The translations under genes and the position numbers were made by a program. A DNA stretch of 64,000 nucleotides from Fallopia convolvulus (lineage: Eukaryota; Streptophyta; Magnoliopsida; Caryophyllales; Polygonaceae), in NCBI GenBank assembly GCA_964016875.1, contig OZ024727.1:7898893-7962892 (forward strand), read 5' to 3'. The notes under the pieces were generated by a model, which had not been told where the DNA came from, made no database searches, and worked only from the letters and a program-made list of their open reading frames with translations. This document shows positions 10,615-21,392 of the stretch, piece after piece. Numbering within the stretch: position 1 is the first letter of the stretch; each line of letters begins with the position of its first letter.

Positions 10615-11854
10615 AATGTAATAAATTTTTCCTATGTAATTATTTATTTTGTGATGTATGTTCACATTATTATGTGAGTATATATATAAATGTTTGTTGG
10701 TGAAAAACAAGTCTCACTATTTCAATTTTTTTTTTTTGGTTTAAACTATTTCAATTTTTTTTTGGATAAAGTTAATTTATCTGCAGATTTATAATCTTTA
10801 TCCGTGGAATCATAATCTTGAGGTTAGTTTCTGCCATAAAAAAAAAATAAAACAAATCCTCAATGCACATTAATTGAACCCGCATTTTTATTCGATCATA
10901 TATAAGTTAGGCATATGTGACTATAACAAGGACAGTTTGGATTCATTTGTAACTGGTATATTAGCGGCCAAGTGGTATATTATGATCACATGCATGTACT
11001 TGTATAAGTACGGCTGTAAATATAACAAAAAAATGTATATTTTTATATGTGATTATAGTAGCACCAAATACATTATTCAAATATGCCAACTACCAAATGC
11101 TTACATTTTACGTGTAAATAAATTTTATATACGGAGAGGGGGTGGAGCGCCGGCCAATCAGAAATGGCGGCGCGTAAGCTTAATTGGGGGATTGGATTGA
11201 AAAAATAAAATAGTTAGTATTTGAGCAGAGAGTTGTAATTTTATGAAATTGGATGCTTTCAATTGGGACAGTGGAAGAGTTGTAGTGGTACACTTGTAGC
11301 CTACTATGTATTTATATACAGTTTATATACACATGCTGTCAAATAGCTGCTTCTCACTATACAAAATACATGCACTGCAATTTGCAGGTATCCAGTATAA
11401 GTTAATTATGTAGGTTCATGGAATTCTAAGTTGCCGTGTGGCTTAAAGCTATGTATACATCGTATATGAAAGCGAAAACATTTTCTTATGTTTTTATATA
11501 TTTTTTCTCTTGTGATTTATAAAACAATTAGTTATTTTTTTGGAATGGATTAATAACATTAGTAAAAGTGCAATATAAACTTCTTTGCTCCAATTGATAA
11601 AATTATCTCCATTAAAATGAATAGAAATATTGTTTCTCGGGTCAGGTGATCCGAGCTATTTTGAAAAATTCAATGATAAGTTGGTATTATGATATGAAGT
11701 TTTAGGTTCCCTTTAATGTTTGTCTAGATGTTCGAGTTCGAATCTCTCCAGTGATATATATGGAAAAACTGAATTGGGATTTGTAATATGGATCCAAAAT
11801 AGAACGGTTTTAACTGATCGAACCGGATGGAAAACCAAACAAAAAAGCCAATAG
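10615..11854. other. AT-rich spacer, no gene seen
   Basis: No coding similarity, splice-consistent exon or RNA gene was recognised. The 108-codon frame at 10874-11200 is Tyr/Ile/Cys-rich random-looking sequence. A short GC-rich island (about 11140-11175) stands out against the AT-rich background but has no recognisable content. Confidence 0.5.
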
Positions 11855-12044
11855 TTAAGATCAAGGATAAGAATCATGTAGAGATCAAAACATAGAGAGA
11901 ATAAAGAGACTCTTTATCTTGTCTCTTTCATAATTCTTATCCTTAATCTTAATTACGTCTCTTTATTTTTTTTTGGTAGAAATTACGTCTCTTTATTTTG
12001 TCTCTTTGTTTTGATCTCTATATATTTCTTATCCTTGATCTTAA
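11855..12044. mobile_element. MITE-like inverted repeat
   Basis: TTAAGATCAAGGATAAGAA at the left is mirrored at the right end, and the inverted similarity extends about 60 bp inward (AGAGATCAAAACA and TAAAGAGAC against their complements). The element is 190 bp and non-coding. An extra internal partial copy of the same arm lies near 11930-11960. Flanks do not give an unambiguous target duplication. Confidence 0.5.
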
Positions 12045-12539
12045 TTATTGTTGGGCCATAAAGAGTGGAATCTAATTGTCTAGCCAAAATCAAATTGAAG
12101 GTCTATTTTTGAAACCACAATATAGTTCAAGTGAAAGAGAATTCCTCCCATTCAAGATATATACTTCGCCATGTGCAAATCGGATTATGGTCCAATGTAG
12201 CATCCAAAAACTTATTCCGAGGGAAGTTATTAGTCTTCAACAATTTGGTAATCAATGACTCGAGATCATTCAACAGTCACCATACTTTTCAAGGTAGAAG
12301 GGTTGTGTTAAAGTTTTCCATGTCCCAAAGTTAACTTTGTTTGAACAATTTGCCGGAAGTTAACTTTGTTTGAGCAACTAATCATTATGGAAAGATTAAA
12401 AAGATACATATTCGACAATACTTGTATTATTTATAGGAGAATGAACCATGTGAGAATGAAAATTATGGAGAGAAATGAAAATAAATCTCAGACATTCGTT
12501 TCATGTAGAGTAAAGGTTCAGATTACGCGTATGTGAAAT
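12045..12539. other. Spacer, no gene seen
   Basis: Nothing recognisable. The two overlapping frames at 12076-12334 (60 and 67 codons) have no family signature. Two short near-identical phrases 'GTTAACTTTGTTTGA' occur at about 12331 and 12358. Confidence 0.4.
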
Positions 12540-13120
12540 TTTTTTTACCTCCGAAGATGCTAATTTTGATGAGCGACTGTGCATTTTCATCATACCCGAC
12601 TGCGCATTCTCATCTTACCCGTCTATGCATTTTCACATTGTGTATGTCCTTTGTGAGTGTGCATATTTCTACTAACGATTTTGCATTTTCATCTTACTCG
12701 ACAGTGCATTCACACATTAACCGACTGTGTATGACCTTTTTCATATGAGTGTGTATGATGTTGTTGCAATAAGTGTGCATCTTTCTACTAACGATTTTGT
12801 ATTCGCATCTTAATTATCCGACTGTGCATTTTCACATTACTTGACTATGTGTGACCTTTTTCATGTGAGTGTGTCTAATGGTCTTACAAAGTGTGCATTT
12901 TGCTACTACCGATTGTGCATAAGTCATACAAGTGAATGTGCATAATTTTGTTATTGATTATGCATGCGCGCATAACCGTTTTTTAAATGAGTTTTCATGA
13001 TGAACTTATAATGAGTATGGTTTGCACACTCAATTACAATAGTATATGCATTAACTTACAAGAATATACACATTCTCTAACAAAATAATGCACAATCACT
13101 TACAAAACAATGCACAATCT
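12540..13120. repeat. Degenerate repeat field built on TGTGCAT/ATGCACA
   Basis: At least fifteen variants of GTGCATTTTCATC or GTGCAT(A)T occur at irregular 25-45 bp spacing in 12560-12970. The inverted word (ATGCACAATC) follows at 13085-13120. The arrangement suggests a subterminal repeat field of a DNA transposon, with forward words on one side and inverted words on the other, but no transposase or exact terminus is visible. Confidence 0.5.
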
Positions 13121-13377
13121 GAACCTATTTGAAAGAAACCAGATCCTGGTTAGATCAAAATTAATTTTGACGACCTTAAACGGTGAGATGGAACCTCTCA
13201 CGTCGCCTTTCTTCTTCGCTCGCATGACAACGAAGTTCTCTCTTTTTTTTGACAAGAGTGTGAGGCAAAATCTGCCTACCCTTGAAGTTGAAGCCTTTGC
13301 CCTCTTTGAAACAGTCAGTAGAGTTGTCACGCTCAATCTGAGAAAAATAATTAATTATTGAAGGCGACAATTCGTTG

Positions 13378-14342
13378 TGTTGGATCGACGTGCGTTAGTA
13401 AGAGCTTGGGAACTAGCGGTTAAGTTGTTCCCAAGGTAGCAGAAGTGAATAATCGCAAGTAACACAAGAAGTAAAAGACACAATTCCTTTATAGAGGAAC
13501 CCCATGACAACCAACTAGTTTTGTGGGTAAACATCTACCTCCACTTGGAGGATTTTGAACGATCTACTTGTTTTATTGATTGTTCCTTAGTTACAACAGG
13601 CAAGGCTTACACTTCTCTAGTCCTAGCAGTCTCTTAACTCTAGCAACACTAGCAAGTCTTCTCAACCTAGTTCATAAGCGAACAACTCAACTAAACACAA
13701 TTACACCGAACCTTACACCTTGATCTCACTGTCACAGTTCCCTTAGTCCTGGGAACTTGGATTCGCTGTCGCCAAGATCGAACACTCGTCGTCGGGGCTT
13801 CTCTTCAATGCTTCAAACATCTTTCTTGTTTCTTTGTTTGAGGTTTTGAGTTCTTGGAGAAGTGCTTACTATTCATTGGCTTATATAGTTGATTGAGCTT
13901 GGGCTGATATCTACATTTTCATTGATGTCTGAAATGCCCTTTGTCTTGCACGCCAAGTTTTGCCAATCTTCACATGTGACTTGATTTGAAACTAGTCAAC
14001 TTCAAATGTCAATCGGACCGTTGGATCACTCGTCCCAGTCTATTCCTCAAACTGTGCCTCCGTTTTGTCCAGGATAGGATCCCGCTATTTGCGCTGCACG
14101 GTCTGTCTTCACATGTGAGTTCCCATATGCGGGGAATTGCTCTCTTCTGAGTTCCTTTGAAAGAAACTTGCTTTCATATGGACATGAGTTCCTTTTGTGT
14201 TCCCTTTTGAGAAAGTCTTCATTTGACAAGGAGTTCCCTTGAAATACTTGAGTGTAAACGTTAGTTCCCATATGGCGTTTATCATTATCAAAACTGGAGA
14301 TAACATCATTATTCGGATGTTGTGGAACCAGAGTTCCCAACA
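13378..14342 (-). repeat. 3' LTR of a SIRE-like Copia element
   Basis: This 965-bp segment starts TGTTGG and ends CCAACA, a perfect terminal inverted hexamer. On the minus strand it is preceded by a polypurine tract (complement of 14355-14370, AAAAAAGGGGGAAATTG), which marks it as the 3' LTR of a minus-strand element. The words GTTCCC and GGGAAC recur unusually often through it. Confidence 0.7.
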
Positions 14343-14697
14343 CCGTCCCAACAATTTCCCCCTTTTTTCATGATAACAAACCTATTACAAAACAAGCAAG
14401 TATTTCAATGTGTGAAAAACTCATGGCATGCATCTGAGTTCCTAAGTATGAACCTTGGGAGCCACTTCTATGAACAAGTAAGACCTTACTTAGCATTTAT
14501 GCGTTAGTTCCCCCTTAGCCAAAGCATATTCTGTGATAAACAATTAAAAGACTCATCTCACACATTTTGTCCTTCCCCCTTTTGGCATCATCGATAACAG
14601 AAGGCATAATAAGGAAAGAGTGAACACACAATCATACTAAAAGACCCATATATCACTTAAGCAAAAATTTGTACAAAGATGGAACTTGTTATATTTT

Positions 14698-14775
<78 letters not shown>
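14698..14775. repeat. (GA)39 microsatellite
   Basis: A perfect run of 39 GA units lies in the untranslated part of the SIRE-like element, between its extra ORF and the 3' LTR. Confidence 0.98.
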
Positions 14776-14776
<1 letters not shown>

Positions 14777-14945
14777 AAAGGGAACAAAAGAGACAAAATC
14801 ATGGGGCTTTGGGGAGCAAGTGATCACGAAGCTGAGTCATGATGGACAAGATGCTCTCGAGAGTTGCAACCATGTGTAGAAGCACTTAAGTGTTCCCATA
14901 AGTTCCTTCACCAAAGGGAAGGGTCCCTTGTTCTTGATCCTCGGG

Positions 14946-15785
14946 CTATTTTGAGTGATGCATTTTCTGGACCACAAATAGGTCCAGTTCCCTTCCGATG
15001 GTCACTTCCTCCTTGGTGTCGCCGTAGAGGCCCTCCTTGACCATAAGCTTCTTCACCATGCCAACGTATGGCAGGGAATGTGTTGGAGAGGCCAAACACT
15101 TGTCCATGTGCCCAAGAATGATTAAGAGCAGGTTGAGGGGAATCTTGTGGAGGAAGTGGAAGAGGAGAATGGCGTCTTTAATGTTGAGGTTGTGGCGCTT
15201 CTCTTGCCGAAGGATCACAACCATAATGAGGAATTGGTGAGCCAGTTTGGTTATGAGGTTGAGGTTGTGTGTTGGAGTCCTTGAGGTGGGAACTTTGTCG
15301 TCGTAGATGTTGAAGAGGATCTCATCCTTGTTGAAATTTTCCCAGTTCTTGTGAGGGAGAAGACCCAAACCCTTGACAGGGACATTCAGCTGACGACAGA
15401 GGGAGGAGGCGGTGAAAATGTAGTCATCGCCTTGAAGAGAGAGAGTGCCCTGAGTGGCTTCGTCGTTGATGACAAAGTTGTTGTAGAAGAGGCGCACTTG
15501 CTTAGGGTCGACTATCACAGTAGAGTCGCACACCTGTTCCCATCCTTGGGCCTTGATGAGCTCCCAGAGGTCCCCGAGCCCATGAAGTGTGCGAAAGGAC
15601 TCAGTAAGGACCAAGGGAGTGATGAGTTTGCAATCGGCGGTGATGGGAACCCTCGTAGATTCAGCTCCCTTGCCCTTCTTGGCTTTAGTTCCCTTAGAGG
15701 AGGCAACGACCTTCCTTTTCTTCGGAGGAGAGGGAGCGGATTGAAGCAAACTAGGCGATGGGAAGGGAGTCATCGTCAGAGTCAA
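14946..15785 (-). pseudogene. Putative plant transposon protein (Transposase_32-like) in env-like position, C-terminal part
   Basis: A 279-codon frame begins Ser/Pro-rich with a basic KKRK patch and then shows a globular region: 'RTLHGLGDLWELIKAQGWEQ', 'VRLFYNNFVINDE', 'LLPHKNWENF', 'HNLNIKDAILLFHFLHKIPL' and 'LPYVGMVKKLM'. This matches, from memory, the plant-specific domain annotated as putative plant transposon protein, common in SIRE-type and other LTR elements. Its function is unknown. The frame has no good start: the N-terminal half lies in another frame at 16254-16619. On the same strand a polypurine tract and LTR follow. I rate family membership as likely and activity as excluded by the frame breaks. 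Confidence 0.6.
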
Positions 15786-16253
15786 GGTCGACCATTTGCT
15801 TGGCCGGGGAGGGAGAGGAGGAAATCTAAGTAGTAGAGGGGAGAGGGGATTTTTGGTGGGAGGGAGAAGGGATTTGAGGAGGAGGAGTGGGGGATTTGGC
15901 TTTGGGAGAGGAGGATGGAGGAGGGTTGTTTTTGTTTAGAGATGCGGAAGGGGGGTCGATGGGAACGGTGTTCCCATCAGTGGTAGGAAGGGTGGAGTAG
16001 AAGAAATGGGATCACTGAGATTAGAGTTCCCAGGGATAGGGTTATGAAGGGTGAGTTGTGAGGGATCCTAGGATTGAGAGTTCCCAGATCCGGAAGGAGC
16101 GGTGAGAGACGGTTGAGGAAAAGGCGGCGGTGGTGGTGGTGGAAGAGATGAAGAGAGGTTGAGAATATTGTCGATGGAGAAGGGTGTGGATTTCTTCTTC
16201 TTCTTCTTCTTTGGAAGATCAGAAGAAGAAGATTTGGGGTTCTTTCTTTTGGT

Positions 16254-16619
16254 TTAGGATTTGGGAGGTTCGGGTCTGAAACTGTCGTAGATGACGGTTC
16301 TGGAGGAGGTGGAGATGGGTTGTGGTTGGGAAGAAGAAGAAGACGGAGGAGGCGGTTGAGACGAGATAGTGAGAGGAGTACAAGGTGGCGGCGCCAGAGG
16401 AGCAGAGGGTTGCCCTAGAATCTCGAATTGGAAAAGCGAGGATCCGGTGCGCTCTTTGTGGAGGTGGGGACGAACGTAGTCATGGAGGGCTTTGTAAAGA
16501 ATCTCTCGAGTGGCCGGATCTTGCTCTTTATCAGCCTCTCGGAGCATGAAGGCAAAGAGATATTTAGGGTTGGTGTTGATCCATTCGCGGATGTGGTAAT
16601 CGGGGTGAGTGGGTGCCAT
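16254..16619 (-). pseudogene. N-terminal part of the same transposon protein
   Basis: The 121-codon frame starts MAPTHPDYHIREWI at 16619 and continues with 'YLFAFMLREADKEQDPATRE' and a long Pro/Ser-rich tract. It stops at 16254. Between here and 15785 the minus strand remains Pro/Ser/Lys-rich but changes frame and meets stops. This is the start of the extra ORF of the SIRE-like element, now separated from its globular half. Confidence 0.55.
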
Positions 16620-17299
16620 GAGAGAGAGAGTTGGGAAGAGAAGGCTTTTGGAAGTTTTTTGGATTTGGAAGGGAGAAGAGTTTCAGAGAAGAAAGATTGC
16701 AGAGTGCGAAGGTTGAAGAAGGTCCCAAAAATGGCAAAGAGAGGTTTTTAAGTGGGAAGAAGATAGGGGTAAAAGGGTAAAAATTCGTTCCCATTTCAAA
16801 CGCCAGCCAATGGGAGCGTAGTACCTTTTCAGCTTCCTCTGCATGCTTGAGACACGCGTTAACACACTCGTGGGAAATCACATCACACGTTTGAGATTCG
16901 TGGCCCTTAACGCTTCGGCTTCTGACACATCCTTCCCACTTCCCGAGTGGCGTTTCAGCTTCCCTGGATTTAGTGTTCCTTTACTAGTGATCATAAAGCA
17001 AGCCAGTTCCCATGATCTTTGTGAGGCCAATTTTGAGTAGAGGGAACAAGGGAACTCTTACTCAAAATCATTTGTGAAGCTTGGGAACTCAAAGGGGAAC
17101 TAGACAATTACAACTCGCTAACGGGACAAGTAAGTGGGCTCATGAGAAGCGTTTGTCTGATTCACGGCTAAGGGTTGGTTTTATGATCAACCGTCATAGT
17201 GGCTTGTAATGAGGGTTAAGGGAACTATGGTTGATCATTTTGGGCCAAAAGAAGTGAAGTTCCAAATTGTACACTTGATGCTTTCGACTAGTAACATGG

Positions 17300-17565
17300 T
17301 AAATGAAAGTGATTATTCCTAAAGTTCCCTAACGTGCATTTCAAGATAAACCAGCCAAGCATTGAGGGAATAACAAACATGGACTTGTTTAGTTTAGAGT
17401 TATCATGGTCAACCTTGTCACGCGAGAAATGGTGCTTAATGTCTATATGCTTAGTACGTGAATGATGAACATGATTTTTAGAGATATTAATAGCACTTGT
17501 GTGATCACACCTTATGGGAACTGGGAGGGTTAGGGACCGGGAGGGTCTGTCATTCGGGCTTGTGA
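17300..17565 (-). pseudogene. Copia RNase H fragment
   Basis: The minus strand encodes 'IRCDHTSAINISKNHVHHS', 'RTKHIDIKHHFSRDKV'. These are the conserved Copia RNase H strings (CDNTSAI..SKNP..H.R.KHI.I..HF). The sequence degrades after this point. It is the only pol remnant of the minus-strand SIRE-like element. Confidence 0.7.
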
Positions 17566-17590
17566 GGGATTCACAAGTGAGGGAGAAATT

Positions 17591-19214
17591 GTTGGGGTTC
17601 AATTGTGAATCTCACATGGGAAGTTGGGAATGAAAACAAGCTTGTATATAAGGTCATGGGTCACTCTTCCTATCACCAATTGATTTTGTGATGGAACCCT
17701 ATGGGCTTATGGATTAGGCTTGGCAATTGAGCCCGTCTCCTCCGTAACACGTTGGTCAACATTAAACGTATCATATCCTCTTTCAATGAAGTCTAAATGT
17801 CTCATTGCTTTAGAAAATTATAACAAAGTGACGGATTTTTTTGTTTAAGCATTACATTTCCCTCAGACTTGTGCAATACTTTCTACGAAAATATGTATAT
17901 TTTGATAGGGCAACTATGCTAAAAAAGTCTAATGTTTAGCTAAGTTGTTTTCAAACAAAATTACAAGAGTTCAATAAAATCACCATCATAATGTAACATA
18001 ATGGTTTTATATTGTCCACAATTTTTCTTTCAAAAGTTAATAATGATGGAAAGTGTAGTAGATAGAATTCAGATCCCCATGGCATGCTGTATATTAAAAA
18101 TACTGCACATTGATCAAGTACCAAGAACCAATTATCCTTAATTTGTGTGGGGATTGCGATAGTGGCTAGTGGTGAGCAACGTGGCAGGAATTAAGTGATA
18201 CAAAATTACACCCCCACAAACCCATGAATTTAATTCCATGAATCTGCATCTTCTTGGTTAACTGAATCCATGCAAATTGTACCTACTTTGATATTGTAGG
18301 CACGGTAAGAAGCTAAGTAAGCAATTCGGCAACATATATGTAGACAACAAATACAGTAATACGTAGTACAATTCTTCCACGTTGTCTTCAATTCATATGC
18401 TTCCAAGTTCCAAACTAGATGTTGATAGTTTTCCACGCAGAAAAATTGAAAATAACATATTTATTATATAATTCTATGAGTTATTTTACCTATTATCATA
18501 TGATTTTAGATTAAATTTGTATTGTAATGTATAAATGAAATAGTATACGCGTTGTGCACAATCCCTTACTTATACTTATCACCCATGGGATACCTTAGCT
18601 TATCGGCCAACCAAACTTGATTATGATATAATAGCAAGTTTCGATTTGGGTTAGTTCGTGTCTTTGGGTTTGTCGGTCTTATTAGTATGGTCAAGTTAGC
18701 TGCCCAATAAAGGAGTAAACGATCTATCTAAATAAATTGTCTATATATACTCACATAAGTTACTCCACCCAATGTCATATTACTTCTTTTGATTCCTAAT
18801 AAATAGTACCATTTTTCACATTTTTTAAAACTAGCTTAAAATAGAAAGAAGAAGATTTTATAATCTTAGATTTTATAGATTCTATGTATATTTTCAATAC
18901 AATTTTAAAAAACAATTTCATTGAAATAGAACAAAAATATACTAGTAAATAAATATACGGAGTATGTTATTTTTAAAATTGTTTAATTTTAATTAAATGA
19001 AAAAAATGAACTATTATAAATAAAAATAATTTCAAGCTAAAAAAGCCATCTATCGATTCAGATTAACCCAATCCAGTCAGGTTCTATGGCAATTGACCCA
19101 TTGCTTTCCTGTTTAAATTTCGGCGTTCCGGCTCGTATATGTCCATCAGTGATCAGTCCATGTTTTGACAATTTGACACCGTGTAAATTGTAAATTTAGA
19201 GGTAGGATAAATTG
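17591..19214. other. LTR-like start followed by AT-rich spacer
   Basis: The sequence at 17591 (TGTTGGGGTTCAATTGTGAA.. with a GTATATAAGG box at about 17643) looks like the beginning of a plus-strand Copia LTR preceded by a purine-rich tract (GTGAGGGAGAAAT), but no end or partner was found. From about 17800 to 19214 I see only AT-rich non-coding sequence; the frame at 18230-18436 (-) has no family signature. Confidence 0.35.
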
Positions 19215-19219
19215 GTCAA

Positions 19220-19602
19220 TGTTATGAAGTCTAAAATTTAGTCCACATTATCACACTACAAGTTATCTATTTACACACACATGTATTACACATATTATGT
19301 ATGAACAAGTGTATAATGGAGGAAAATTTGTACAAGGTAAATTATTCACCTTCTTCACCTCCTTATTTCCATGCATAAATCATGGAGATTTACCAAAGTT
19401 TTACCCCACTCTTGGCCTATAAATATGGCCATCATCCATTGTAAAACTTGCACCAAAGTAGAGTAAGAAATACACTCTCTAAAGTTCTTACTCTCCCTCT
19501 CTCTCTTCTAATGATCTAAAAGTCCTCATAAAGTTTGTTTAAGTGTTTTCCCAAAAGATTATCAGCACGAGTGATCTTGCTTTCATAAATCTTTTCATAA
19601 CA
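19220..19602 (+). repeat. 5' LTR of Copia-A
   Basis: 383 bp, TG...CA. It contains a TATA box (CCTATAAATATGG, about 19416-19428) 170-190 bp before its end. Directly after it the sequence CGTTATCAGCACGAGTC probably serves as primer-binding site. Compared with the 3' LTR it has 8 extra bases (TCAGCACG) that make a second copy of the ATTATCAGCACGAGT string inside the LTR. Confidence 0.93.
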
Positions 19603-20524
19603 CGTTATCAGCACGAGTCTCTAATTACCAATTGAGCTTCTCTAATCACCAAGGTACAAATTCTATCTCTTTCTAATCTTAATCATACAACAAGTTTATT
19701 TCCTAAAACTGTTTTTGAGGAGTATGCTCTGTAGTTGCCCGATTTGGGATCTTCTACATCAGAAACTCGTTTTTCTTCCTAGATTTGAAACGATTTCTTA
19801 CCAAAAATAAATCATGCTTTTGGATATGTAAAAGATACAAACAAAACATTACATTTGCTTACCTTTAAACCGATTTCTCCTTCGAAAATCTTCAACTTCA
19901 CCACTTGGATTGGAAGTAAGTTTTAACCAAAAATAATTATGAGCATGATGTTGGTAATCACAATAAGAACAAGGCAAATGAAAAGCTCAATCAAAAATCT
20001 CCTATTACCGGCTCTAAGACGACGCATAATCTCGTCGTCGGCCATGGAGAATGTCGAAAGAAAAATTTGGTAAAGGTGGTCGAATATGGAGGTGGAGGAA
20101 GGAGATAAGGTCGGAAGTGAAAAAGTGAAAAGGGGGATGAAGGGAATCAGACTTTAAGGACTTCGGACTTTGGACTTAAAGGACCTCGGACTTTGGACTT
20201 AAAGGACCTCGAACTCTAAGGACTTTAATGACTTCGGACTCTAATAACTTTAAGGACTTTAAAGACTTTAAAATTCCCGCTATATAATTTTTTTCATTTC
20301 ATATGATCTCTTACTTTTGTCTTATGATATTGTCTATGTCTATATCTATATTAATTACTTCTCTGACTCACGCAATCTTTCTTTATGCATTCTGAATATA
20401 TCATCTACATGCATATATTGATTGATTGATATGACATGTCCTTCAATCGTCCCATACACGCCTCATGCATTATATTATTGATTATGTTAACCTTTAATTT
20501 GCATATCTTTATATGTTGCAACTA

Positions 20525-21184
20525 ATGGCAAGCATCGCTAAAAGGGAGTTTGATATCCTTGACCTATCGGGCCAGAAATACCTCGAATGGAGGGTAGATG
20601 TCGTGGCTCACCTCAAGGCAAATGGCCTTGAGGAAACAATTGTGGCAAACAATAATGCCACCCCACAGGAAAAGGCGAAAGCCATTGTGTTCCTCCGCCA
20701 CCACATTCATGAGAGTCTCAAAACTGAGTACTTATTTGTGGAGGATCCTATAGAATTGTGGGAGAGCCTGAATGAGCGCTATGCTCATCAAAATGAAGTT
20801 TTGCTCCCACAAGTAACACATGAGTGGAACACTGTAAGGTTCCAGGACTTTAAGTCCATCACTGAGTACAACAGTGCTATCCACAGGATCACTTCTCAAT
20901 TGAGACTATGTGGTAAAATGATCACTCAGGAAGAGATGTTGGAGAAAACTTTCTCCACTATGCATGCTTCAAACATATTATTGCAACAACAATATAGATT
21001 AAGAAATTTCAAAAGATATTCTGACTTGTTGAAAGTATTGTTGGTTGCTGAAAAGAATAAAGAAAAGGCTACCGAGACCAACTACATCGATAACAAAGAT
21101 GTGGATAGGTCACCTGTGACTAGTCTGGATGTCAATGACTTCCTCAACCTTGAGAATGATGATGGCTATGCCTTAGGGGCTTAA
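20525..21184 (+). CDS. Copia-A gag, zinc knuckle missing
   Basis: The ATG at 20525 gives MASIAKREFDILDLSGQKY, the usual start of gag in this Copia group; an upstream in-frame ATG at 20513 adds four residues. The capsid-like UBN2 region follows ('WRVDVVAHLKANGL', 'LWESLNERYAHQ', 'RFQDFKSITEYNSAI', 'LEKTFSTMHASNILLQQQYR'). After 'LLVAEKNKEKATE' the text jumps to 'TNYIDNKDVDRSPVTSLDVNDFL', which in relatives comes after the CCHC zinc knuckle. The knuckle-coding part has therefore been lost by an in-frame deletion. The product would form the particle shell but lack the canonical RNA-binding motif. Confidence 0.8.
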   Translation: MASIAKREFDILDLSGQKYLEWRVDVVAHLKANGLEETIVANNNATPQEKAKAIVFLRHHIHESLKTEYLFVEDPIELWESLNERYAHQNEVLLPQVTHEWNTVRFQDFKSITEYNSAIHRITSQLRLCGKMITQEEMLEKTFSTMHASNILLQQQYRLRNFKRYSDLLKVLLVAEKNKEKATETNYIDNKDVDRSPVTSLDVNDFLNLENDDGYALGA

Positions 21185-21392
21185 ATGAAAAGCACGAGCC
21201 CCTAAATATCTCTACTATCTCCCATGCTATTTTTATAATACTTGCAATGTCTTTTATATCCCATGCTTTAACCTTTATCTCGTAAGGATTTGTGTAATAG
21301 GTTTTGAACTTGTGTAATAGAATTATCCTTATATAATATATGAAGCTTTTATTGATGTCTTAATCTCTTTCTCTTTATATTTATAGAAAAAC
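21185..21392 (+). other. Stop-containing gap between gag and pol of Copia-A
   Basis: Between the gag TAA and the pol ATG lie 208 AT-rich bases with stops in all frames. They end in TTTATATTTATAG just before pol, which resembles an intron acceptor. In some plant Copia elements a spliced or separately terminated RNA lets gag be made in excess. That function here is only an inference. Confidence 0.4.

Larger units (their letters stand above)
13378..17600 (-). mobile_element. Truncated SIRE/Maximus-like Copia retrotransposon
   Basis: Reading the minus strand from 17600 downward: a Copia RNase H end, a long extra ORF region (16619-14946) in the env-like position, a '..GATGATGCCAAAAGGGGG'-type linker (complement of 14575-14595), a polypurine tract and a 3' LTR. 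An extra ORF between pol and the 3' LTR is characteristic of the SIRE/Maximus lineage. Everything 5' of RNase H is missing; the break is near 17590, where a plus-strand LTR-like sequence (TGTTGGGG) begins. Confidence 0.6.
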
